A stretch of 5,062 nucleotides of DNA, from NCBI GenBank assembly GCA_900540885.1, contig UQHJ01000114.1:1-5062 (forward strand). The letters run 5' to 3'. The notes under the pieces were generated by a model. That model was not told where the DNA came from, searched no databases, and saw nothing but the letters and a program-made list of their open reading frames with translations. Of this stretch, positions 1 to 4,740 are shown in pieces (within the stretch, counting starts at the first letter, position 1; each line of letters opens with the position of its first letter). The position numbers were made by a program, and so were the translations under genes. The DNA is from an uncultured Prevotella sp. (lineage in GTDB: Bacteria; Bacteroidota; Bacteroidia; Bacteroidales; Bacteroidaceae).

Positions 1-142
1 CCTTGCGTATGGCTTCGCCTACAATATAGGCGTTCACATCTTCTTTGAGCTTGGCTTCCATGGCTTCGCGCTCTGGTATACCTCTTTTACCCCAAAGTTT
101 ATCTTTCATGTTGTCTGCTGGTATCAATTTCATCTGTGCCAT
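1..142 (-). CDS. N-terminal part of an HTH (XRE/HigA-like) antitoxin or regulator, partial
   Basis: This is the first 47 codons of a minus-strand gene that leaves the window on the left. The protein begins MAQMKLIPADNMK, then has the charged stretch WGKRGIPEREAMEAKL (residues 17-32) and ends here in AYIVGEAIRK. A short leader with WGKRGTPERexxE followed by a helix ending IGEAIRxxR just before a helix-turn-helix is, from family knowledge, typical of Bacteroidetes XRE-type antitoxins of RelE/HigB toxin pairs. The helix-turn-helix itself lies outside the window, so the family call rests on the leader. The start at 142 is preferred; Met4 (codon 131-133) is the alternative. A TATCTTTG match lies 20 bases upstream of the start. 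No toxin gene is visible upstream, where one would be usual for the higBA order, so the gene may be solitary, have its partner on the left, or have lost it. Confidence 0.6.
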   Translation of the reverse strand, partial: MAQMKLIPADNMKDKLWGKRGIPEREAMEAKLKEDVNAYIVGEAIRK

Positions 143-162
143 AATGCTATTGAATTATGATA

Positions 163-170
163 CAAAGATA
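163..170 (-). promoter_or_regulatory. Bacteroidetes-type -7 element for the antitoxin-like gene
   Basis: The minus strand reads TATCTTTG, a full match to the Bacteroidetes sigma consensus TAnnTTTG, ending 20 bases before the start codon at 142. This predicts a very short leader. The -33 element is poor: TTTA at 193-196 is 22 bases upstream, and a TTTG at 183-186 is too close. Only the -7 match is clear. Confidence 0.45.
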
Positions 171-207
171 ACGATTTGTTTCCAAACGGTGATAAAGAAT
201 TCGGTTT

Positions 208-241
208 TTTATCAAATCAAACCTCATCTTTACTTGATAAA
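208..241. repeat. 8-bp perfect inverted repeat, possible operator
   Basis: TTTATCAA at 208-215 and its exact reverse complement TTGATAAA at 234-241 flank an 18-base spacer. The pair lies between the divergent candidate promoters of the antitoxin-like gene (163-170) and of the kinase side (286-293). Antitoxins of the HTH class often bind inverted repeats to repress their own genes, so an operator is possible. The DNA is AT-rich and an 8-bp arm can arise by chance. Confidence 0.25.
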
Positions 242-285
242 CGCAGTTTTTCTATTGTTTATGCTGTATTTCGAGATAAAAACGC

Positions 286-293
286 TATTTTTG
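286..293 (+). promoter_or_regulatory. Candidate -7 element reading toward the kinase operon
   Basis: The plus strand reads TATTTTTG, a full match to TAnnTTTG, in the gap before the two-component genes. A consensus -33 is not visible: at 19 bases upstream there is only GCTG (263-266), and the nearest TTG (255-257) is 28 bases away. If used, transcription would start near 300 and run through the truncated coding relic at 335-460 as a leader of about 180 bases before the kinase start. No better candidate is seen between 300 and 478. Confidence 0.35.
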
Positions 294-332
294 CGGTGTA
301 AAATGTGATACTAATATCAAAAATAGTACTCT

Positions 333-360
333 AAATACCTTGTCATAAATACCTTGTCAT
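333..360 (+). repeat. Perfect 14-bp tandem duplication
   Basis: AAATACCTTGTCAT occurs twice head to tail, at 333-346 and 347-360, with no mismatch. The unit length is not a multiple of three. It sits exactly at the upstream edge of the truncated coding relic, which suggests a slippage or junction scar. The 14-bp period does not fit the roughly two-turn spacing described for LytTR binding sites. Confidence 0.8.
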
Positions 361-460
361 TGTTGGTGATGACATTCACCGCAAGGAGGACGAACTCGGT
401 GTGTTGACTGTCGGACTCTTGGATTTCTTGACAGACAAGAACTTGTTGGAGCAAGGATAA
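335..460 (+). pseudogene. 3' end of a decapitated gene upstream of the kinase
   Basis: A reading frame without ATG, GTG or TTG at its head runs from just after a TAA (332-334) to a TAA at 458-460. From about 359 it has strongly coding-like codon choice (GAC ATT CAC CGC AAG GAG GAC GAA CTC) and reads VGDDIHRKEDELGVLT, then VGLLDFLTDKNLLEQG and stop. Upstream of 333 the DNA becomes AT-rich and non-coding, and removing one copy of the 14-bp duplication does not extend the frame. I read this as the C-terminal 30-40 residues of a gene whose front has been lost. The stop is 18 bases before the kinase start, so the parent gene was probably cotranscribed with the two-component pair. I do not recognise the family. 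Confidence 0.5.
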
Positions 461-478
461 TCATTTTATTATATAATT

Positions 479-1504
479 ATGCATAGATCCAAGAACTCTT
501 TCCTTGAGTGGCTTGTCTACTCGCTTATCTTCTTCTTCCTGTACGATATCATCTGGATATTGGTAGACCTGCCAGACTTCCTACAGTCGGTAAACGGACT
601 GTATCCTGAGTTGCTTGTCGACTTTGCACTCTGCGGTTTGTTCTCGCTTTCGAGTTTGTATCTCAACCGATGGCTGTTCAGACAGCGGCGCTTTTGGCGC
701 GAAGGGCAGACCCACCGTGTGTTCGTGCAGAACGGACTGGTGGTGTTGGGCTTCAACCTGCTTATTGCTGGTGGCTGCGAACTGCTGCTGAGCCTTGTAG
801 CACCTAAGCTTATGATGCAGGATATCTGGGGAACGTCTTTCCTATTTGGACTGATAGCGAGTCTTGTAGCACTCATCCACCTTTCGATGCACTTCTCCGA
901 CATGATTGTTCTGAAAGGCAAGGAGAACCTCGCCTTACAGAAGCGATACCTTATGCTGCAGTTGGACCCACATTTCGTGTTTAACAGTTTTAGTTCACTT
1001 GCTGGAATGATAGGGGAAAACCCGAAGATGGCTGAGGACTATGTCGTGAAACTCTCACATATCTACCGCTACATACTTCAGCATATCGACAAGGAGTATA
1101 TAACCCTTGCCGACGGCACCGACTTCATCAAGTCGTACATCGGTCTGCTCAACATGCGCTACGACAACGCCATCGTCTTGCACACCGACGATTTGCACGG
1201 TGACCGCGACGAATACATCCTCTCGCTGAGTCTACAGCTTATCATCGAGAATGCCGTGAAGCACAACTGTCCGCAGAGCGACACCGAGCTTCATGTGTCT
1301 CTTAGTCGCCAGGGCGACATGCTCGTCATAAAGAACAACCGCATATATACCAACCAGACCAACGACCAGAGCATAGAGTCGTACGGAATAGGTATCAGCA
1401 ACCTAAAGCAACGCTATCGACTGGAGGGCGAGGCAGAGCCAGAGTTCGTAGCCAGACAGGATGCCTTTGAGGTGCGACTGCCAATCATAAAACGAAAACA
1501 ATAG
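479..1504 (+). CDS. LytS/YehU-type membrane sensor histidine kinase
   Basis: Cytoplasmic-membrane histidine kinase that passes phosphate to the response regulator 7 bases downstream. About four hydrophobic segments fill the N-terminal half (roughly residues 13-33, 43-62, 82-107 and 117-140), with only short loops, so no large extracytoplasmic ligand domain is visible. The His_kinase (PF06580-type) motif follows at 158-172: LQLDPHFVFNS, with the predicted phospho-accepting His at 165. The ATPase half has the N-box LQLIIENAVKHN (252-263, Asn258) and a glycine box SYGIGISNLKQRY (301-313). All expected catalytic elements are present and the 341-residue length is ordinary for the family, so it looks intact. 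The ATG at 479 is preceded by an AT-rich stretch without a clear ribosome-binding site, usual in Bacteroidetes. The signal sensed cannot be told from the sequence. Confidence 0.93.
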   Translation: MHRSKNSFLEWLVYSLIFFFLYDIIWILVDLPDFLQSVNGLYPELLVDFALCGLFSLSSLYLNRWLFRQRRFWREGQTHRVFVQNGLVVLGFNLLIAGGCELLLSLVAPKLMMQDIWGTSFLFGLIASLVALIHLSMHFSDMIVLKGKENLALQKRYLMLQLDPHFVFNSFSSLAGMIGENPKMAEDYVVKLSHIYRYILQHIDKEYITLADGTDFIKSYIGLLNMRYDNAIVLHTDDLHGDRDEYILSLSLQLIIENAVKHNCPQSDTELHVSLSRQGDMLVIKNNRIYTNQTNDQSIESYGIGISNLKQRYRLEGEAEPEFVARQDAFEVRLPIIKRKQ

Positions 1505-1511
1505 AAGAACG

Positions 1512-2267
1512 ATGAAAAAGGTTTTGATTATAGAAGACGACCATTTCAGCGCAAGACGTCTGAAAAGGCTCATTATGGATATTGACGACACGATAGACGT
1601 GCATGGACCGCTGAAAAGTGTGGCGGAGGTGACAGAGGAGCTTGCCGCCAACAACGACTATGACCTTATCTTCTCCGACATTCGACTTGCTGACGGTGAC
1701 GTGTTTGAAGCGTTCCGCAAGGTGATGCCACAGTCGTTTGTGATCTTCACTACGGCTTACGATGAATACGCAATGGAGGCGATTAAGAACAACGGACTCG
1801 ACTATCTGATGAAGCCGATTGACGCAGACGAGCTACGTGCCGCAATCGGCAAGCTGCAGCTTAACCGCAATGCACAACAGTCTGCCGTAGTGAGTCCTCT
1901 GCATGGCGTGCTTAACGACACGCGCCAATACCGTGAGCGCTTCCTAATCACGAAAGGTGACGAGCTTTGCATGCTCTGCGTCGACGACATAAGCTACATC
2001 AATATGCGCGACAACCGAATCACGGCGTTTGCCGTCGACGGCACATCCTATCCGCTGTCCATGAGCATGAACGAACTGGAGCAGACTTTAGACCCTGGCC
2101 GTTTCTTCCGTCTCAATCGACAGTATATCGCCAACATTAATGGCATCAGGAAAATCAGTTTTTACTTCGGTTCTAAACTGATGGTGAAGCTTAAAGGCTG
2201 CGAGGATGACAATATCGTAATAAGCAAGGAGAAAGCGGCGTTGTTTAAGAAATGGCTGGACAAATAA
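1512..2267 (+). CDS. LytTR-family response regulator
   Basis: DNA-binding response regulator, cognate partner of the kinase by adjacency. The receiver domain covers residues 1 to about 117. It has the acidic pocket E8-D9-D10, predicted phosphorylation site Asp56 (in DLIFSDIRL), the switch Thr81 (in FTTAYDEYA) and Lys101 followed by Pro (in LMKPIDADEL). A linker of about 25 residues leads to a LytTR DNA-binding domain (about 141-250). Its hallmarks are VDDISYINMRDNRI (157-170) and FFRLNRQYIANINGI (198-212), matching the family pattern F-R-hydrophobic-N/H-R-x-hydrophobic-hydrophobic-x-N. Length (251) and all receiver residues are typical, so it should be functional. LytTR proteins usually bind pairs of short direct repeats upstream of targets. 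I could not identify a convincing site in this window. The stop codon sits at the foot of the terminator hairpin. Confidence 0.95.
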   Translation: MKKVLIIEDDHFSARRLKRLIMDIDDTIDVHGPLKSVAEVTEELAANNDYDLIFSDIRLADGDVFEAFRKVMPQSFVIFTTAYDEYAMEAIKNNGLDYLMKPIDADELRAAIGKLQLNRNAQQSAVVSPLHGVLNDTRQYRERFLITKGDELCMLCVDDISYINMRDNRITAFAVDGTSYPLSMSMNELEQTLDPGRFFRLNRQYIANINGIRKISFYFGSKLMVKLKGCEDDNIVISKEKAALFKKWLDK

Positions 2268-2270
2268 CAT

Positions 2271-2313
2271 GAGGGTGTGCATTCTATGTTTCTTGCGTAG
2301 AATGCACACCCTC
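2271..2313. terminator. Bidirectional terminator between converging operons
   Basis: A perfect 16-bp inverted repeat (2271-2286 GAGGGTGTGCATTCTA with 2298-2313) encloses an 11-base loop. Beyond one mismatch the arms pair for six more bases (2264-2269 with 2315-2320), reaching into the stop codon of the response regulator. Both flanks are moderately T-rich on the outgoing strand (TTGTTAT on plus, TTATTTG on minus). The position, 3 bases after the regulator stop and after the last minus-strand gene, fits a shared terminator for both directions. Confidence 0.85.
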
Positions 2314-2329
2314 TTGTTATATAATGTCG

Positions 2330-2401
2330 TTAAAACGTTACATCGACGCCAAAAGAGATTGAATGGCGGATGCTGTTGCTGTTATAGTATATATTGCAAG
2401 A
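2330..2401 (-). pseudogene. Orphan C-terminal strand of an outer-membrane beta-barrel protein
   Basis: On the minus strand, directly after the TAA of the BACON-like lipoprotein and in the same frame, 23 sense codons run to a TAA at 2330-2332. They include YYNSNSIRH and then SISFGVDVTF, stop. An alternating hydrophobic strand ending in phenylalanine immediately before the stop is the closing beta-strand signature of outer-membrane barrels; FGxxxTF endings are common in Bacteroidetes TonB-dependent receptors. There is no start codon and nothing barrel-like directly upstream, because that place is taken by the lipoprotein gene. I infer the relic of a larger barrel gene whose body was deleted or replaced. 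Chance translation of 23 codons cannot be excluded, but the ending is unusually specific. Confidence 0.5.
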
Positions 2402-2806
2402 TTATTGTTTTGCTGCATCTTGTACGAACTTGAATTCGTCGAAGGCGTTTCCTGCTTCCACGCAAACCGTGAAGGAACGTGATGCGCTCGTTTCGTTGCG
2501 ATTGATAATAACCTTTAGTTCGTTGTCCTCTATCTTGACGAGATACCAACCTCCGTCAAACTCTTTGTATGAAGTGTTTTCCTTGAATTTTCCTTCTTCC
2601 TTCACGCTACTAATCCAAAAACTTTTGTAGTTTTTGCAGGCAAACAGGCTGCTTCCTCCTTCGGCTTCCACTTTCAGTTCGCCGTTCTTCAAGCCCGACG
2701 GAACCGTGCTCCACTTCATAGGGTCGGCAAGTCCATCAGGGTCGGACAATTCGCAGCTTGTAAGGGACATTACACCTGCCAACAAGCATAACAATAGTTT
2801 CTTCAT
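2402..2806 (-). CDS. Small lipoprotein with a BACON-like domain
   Basis: A 134-residue predicted lipoprotein. The signal sequence MKKLLLCLLAGVMSLTSC has the lipobox LTSC with the lipidated Cys at 18, followed by the acidic stretch ELSDPDG, which may favour outer-membrane or surface sorting (inference). Residues about 43-131 form one beta-rich domain: an early LKVEAEGGSS and a final strand pair RSFTVCVEAG...FDEFKFVQDA. The closing pattern 'TVxVEAGN...hydrophobic-x-Q' is that of BACON and related Ig-like modules of Bacteroidetes surface proteins, often linked to glycan or mucin binding. Here the module stands alone, without an enzyme, and the sequence is divergent, so a ligand cannot be named. 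It lies 41 bases downstream of the outer-membrane barrel gene and is probably cotranscribed with it. An orphan barrel tail follows its stop in the same frame. Confidence 0.75.
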   Translation of the reverse strand: MKKLLLCLLAGVMSLTSCELSDPDGLADPMKWSTVPSGLKNGELKVEAEGGSSLFACKNYKSFWISSVKEEGKFKENTSYKEFDGGWYLVKIEDNELKVIINRNETSASRSFTVCVEAGNAFDEFKFVQDAAKQ

Positions 2807-2847
2807 ACGCTTATTTGTTTAAATTGTTTGAAAATGTTCTGGTCTGC

Positions 2848-3426
2848 TTAGAACGACCAACCGAAGCCTATGTACGGAAAGAAAGCAGCCTTGTTGAGTC
2901 CGTACTTGTCGCCAAAGTTGAACGACGGCGAAACGCCTACACGAAACATGAAGCCGTTGGGGCGCTGATAGCGGTAGCCGATGTCGCCGAAGAAGAAATA
3001 ACCGAATTGAGTTTTTGATGAAGTGTAAAATTCAGTTTTAGGAGAAGTTTCGTCTGTATTATCCCCACCTGGATACCATCCTGTATCTTTTACGTATCCT
3101 ATTGTTTCCTTTACCTGATATACACCAAGACTCGCACCGAAACCCAGCTCCAACTTGCTATTCTTCTTTCCGAGTAGATAGTTTAGCTCCAACGGAACAC
3201 CAACGCCATTGATTTTCTGGTCGAACCAACCAGAATTGTCTCCATAGCCATAGCCAATACCCACACGGTAGCCGAAACCGGAGTTTCCATCGAATCTGCT
3301 GTCGTAGTTGATGCCCACAATAGTTTGGGCACCAAGTAATTCTACAGACAGGCTGCGTGTCTTCTGTTGTGCCATTACTGCCGAAAAACAGCATAATGCA
3401 AATAGTGATAATACAATCTTTCTCAT
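2848..3426 (-). CDS. Small outer-membrane beta-barrel protein
   Basis: A 192-residue protein predicted to insert in the outer membrane. The start at 3424-3426 gives a classic signal peptide, MRKIVLSLFALCCFSAVMA followed by QQ, with cleavage after Ala19; longer in-frame starts (3441, 3501) only add a polar tail in front of it. The mature part of about 173 residues has roughly eight amphipathic strands rich in Gly and aromatics (for example GYRVGIGYGYG, LELGFGASLGVYQV, GYFFFGDIGYRYQ, FMFRVGVSPSFNF) and ends IGFGWSF, with the terminal Phe recognised by the BAM machinery. This matches small eight-stranded barrels of the OMP_b-brl/OmpX-like kind. A polar loop rich in D, T and K (about 110-140) probably faces outward. 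The specific function is unknown. It lies between a PepSY-like lipoprotein gene (142 bases upstream) and a BACON-like lipoprotein gene (41 bases downstream), suggesting a shared envelope role. Confidence 0.8.
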   Translation of the reverse strand: MRKIVLSLFALCCFSAVMAQQKTRSLSVELLGAQTIVGINYDSRFDGNSGFGYRVGIGYGYGDNSGWFDQKINGVGVPLELNYLLGKKNSKLELGFGASLGVYQVKETIGYVKDTGWYPGGDNTDETSPKTEFYTSSKTQFGYFFFGDIGYRYQRPNGFMFRVGVSPSFNFGDKYGLNKAAFFPYIGFGWSF

Positions 3427-3429
3427 TAT

Positions 3430-3469
3430 ATATTTTATCATATGTTTATTGTCAGTGGATATTTTATCA
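3430..3469 (-). repeat. Pair of 11-bp direct repeats before the barrel gene
   Basis: On the minus strand TGATAAAATAT occurs at 3469-3459 and again at 3440-3430, a period of 29 bases, the second copy ending three bases before the ATG at 3426. Exact 11-mers this close to a start may be a regulator site or a structure affecting translation, but the motif is AT-rich and may be coincidental. Confidence 0.3.
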
Positions 3470-3567
3470 CCCACGTTCATCGGTCGTGTAGCTTGCAACA
3501 CTCCCTATTCAAGGCCCCAAAACGCCTTAAAAATAAAGGCAAATCTTCAGACGATTTCATTCAGTCT

Positions 3568-4461
3568 TTAGTTCGCTTCAACATAATGCCCTAAACGGTC
3601 GGGTCTGTTTCCATCAGTAAAGAGGTAGACTATTCCGTCAGGGGTTTCAACAATAGAGACCTCAGTATAGGTGAAATCAGGGTAGTCTGCGTGTAAGGAA
3701 TCCAATACGTTGCTTGGTACCGTTGTGCCTTTCGGCAAGGGGTAACAGGTTTCTTTCCATGTCGTGCCCTTGCGGGATACTCTGAAGTATACGGACTTCA
3801 ACACGCCGTCGTGCATGATGAGATAGTTGTCATCGCCGCTGTCGTTGACAAATCCAAGCACTTCGGAACCTTTGTAGTGCATTGAAATCCATTCCATATC
3901 GGCAGGAATCGTACCTGTGTATTCAGCGTTGTTCAGTTTGTATGTGCATGCTTTGGCCACCGTTCCTTTGCTGTCGATGACAAGTGTGTGGACGAGATTC
4001 TTGAGTTTGGGGGTGTCTTGCAGATAGCAGAGAATATAGTATGTCCCGTTTATGCTGGCCTGTGTCACTTCCTTGATTTCCAGGAACTCGTCGTTTCTGG
4101 CCTCCTGGTTTACTGTGAGCAGCTGGTATCGTACAGTGATGGGTAACTGGTCAATTTCAGAGAGCGTCCGCACGGTGCGGTTCCATGCATTGTCAACGTA
4201 TACGACCACGCACTCATTCCCCGCGTTGTCCTCAGAGGTGACATGCGTTTCCATTGCTCCACTGTCGAAGTAAGGCTCTGGAGCTGTGTAAACGCGTTTG
4301 ATAGTGTAGTCCTCGCAGCGTTCGTGGAAATCTTTGGCAATGGCCTCCGGCAAAGTTTTGTCATTGATCGGTGTCACATTTTCAGAGTCGCATGAAGTCA
4401 GCATAAGGGCTACGACAGCAAGCCATCCGAACATCAAATGTCTAAATCCAAACTTTTTCAT
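3568..4461 (-). CDS. PepSY-like repeat lipoprotein
   Basis: A 297-residue predicted lipoprotein. The start at 4459-4461 gives MKKFGFRHLMFGW..., a hydrophobic core and lipobox LTSC with Cys24, followed by acidic DSE. The longer start at 4527 is rejected because it lies inside the promoter -7 element. The mature part seems built of about four units of 60-70 residues resembling PepSY-like (DUF2874, beta-lactamase-inhibitor-like fold) repeats. They begin near LPEAIAKDF (37), LPITVRYQL (106), IPADMEWI (185) and VPSNVLDSL (248), each with a helix and then strands with a hydrophobic 'Y/V-x-V' pattern and a DG or DSKG turn. The last unit is shorter. PepSY-like lipoproteins are common in Bacteroidales envelopes and are often near two-component genes; their molecular role is largely unproven. 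It is the first gene after a strong promoter and probably leads the three-gene envelope cluster. The repeat assignment is by eye. Confidence 0.7.
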   Translation of the reverse strand: MKKFGFRHLMFGWLAVVALMLTSCDSENVTPINDKTLPEAIAKDFHERCEDYTIKRVYTAPEPYFDSGAMETHVTSEDNAGNECVVVYVDNAWNRTVRTLSEIDQLPITVRYQLLTVNQEARNDEFLEIKEVTQASINGTYYILCYLQDTPKLKNLVHTLVIDSKGTVAKACTYKLNNAEYTGTIPADMEWISMHYKGSEVLGFVNDSGDDNYLIMHDGVLKSVYFRVSRKGTTWKETCYPLPKGTTVPSNVLDSLHADYPDFTYTEVSIVETPDGIVYLFTDGNRPDRLGHYVEAN

Positions 4462-4524
4462 TTTATGCTTCAATTTATGGGTTTGTTCAAAGGACAAGTT
4501 GCCTGAGAACTTATTATTATGCTG

Positions 4525-4556
4525 CAAAAGTACAACCGCTTGATTTTATACACAAC
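4525..4556 (-). promoter_or_regulatory. Bacteroidetes promoter of the envelope-gene cluster
   Basis: The minus strand has GTTG (4556-4553), a 20-base spacer, and TACTTTTG (4532-4525). This fits the Bacteroidetes primary-sigma consensus TTTG-N19-21-TAnnTTTG with a perfect -7 and a three-of-four -33. It predicts a transcript start near 4518-4520 and a leader of about 57 bases before the PepSY-like lipoprotein start at 4461. It is the best promoter in the window and settles the start-codon choice, since an ATG at 4527 would fall within the -7. Confidence 0.75.
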
Positions 4557-4605
4557 GCCTCCTTATGCGAAACGGCAAAAATGTGTTGCGAAGCAGCAAT
4601 ATATT

Positions 4606-4740
4606 CTATTCAAGCGAAACGTAAGTTTCTGCGCTACATGACATGTGGGCAACAAAAGTAAGGAAGTTGTCAATGGCGTTGTCTGTGAATTGAACTTCAT
4701 TCGTGGCGAAGAGTTTTGTCCAACTGGTGACACATTCTTG
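4606..4740 (-). pseudogene. In-frame continuation of the right-edge gene beyond an amber stop
   Basis: Immediately after the TAG at 4741-4743 the same minus-strand frame stays open for 44 codons and ends at a second TAG (4606-4608). It reads QECVTSWTKLFATNEVQF and continues TDNAIDNFLTFVAHMS to a final YVSLE. Codon choice stays coding-like (GTC ACC, CTC TTC GCC ACG, GAC AAC GCC ATT GAC AAC TTC), unlike the AT-rich intergenic DNA that follows. The simplest reading is that the gene originally ended at 4606 and acquired a nonsense mutation, leaving a C-terminal fragment that is no longer translated. Readthrough or a sequencing error are the alternatives. Confidence 0.5.

Noticed and set aside
45..308. 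Plus-strand open frame of 87 codons at the left
   Set aside because: It overlaps the antitoxin-like gene on the other strand and then runs through AT-rich intergenic DNA, giving a Phe/Leu/Ile-rich product typical of spurious frames.
517..921. Minus-strand open frame of 134 codons inside the kinase gene
   Set aside because: It lies wholly opposite a clearly conserved kinase and its product is low-complexity, Ser/Arg-rich and without domains.
3427..3501. Longer starts for the barrel protein at 3501 or 3441
   Set aside because: They place polar residues before a complete signal peptide that starts naturally at MRK (3426).
3524..3540. Small hairpin GCCTT...AAGGC followed by TTTT between the PepSY-like and barrel genes
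   Set aside because: The stem is only 5 bp with a 7-base AT loop. It could be a weak attenuator but is not enough to call a terminator.
3540..3547. AAGATTTG on the minus strand as a separate promoter for the barrel gene
   Set aside because: It misses the first T of the -7 consensus and no -33 element lies at a suitable distance.
4110..4364. Further frames opposite or overlapping the PepSY-like lipoprotein
   Set aside because: They are shadows of a gene with signal peptide and promoter, with no independent coding signs.
4462..4527. Longer start for the PepSY-like lipoprotein at the ATG 4525-4527
   Set aside because: That ATG lies inside the TACTTTTG promoter element, and the extra 22 residues would sit in front of an otherwise normal lipoprotein signal peptide.
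4586..4599. TTGC...GCAA hairpin after the second amber stop
   Set aside because: The stem is only 4 bp; although a short T run follows on the minus strand it is too weak to call a terminator.
4653..4660. Second TACTTTTG match on the minus strand
   Set aside because: It falls inside the coding-like extension of the right-edge gene and has no -33 element at 19-21 bases, so it is probably a chance match.
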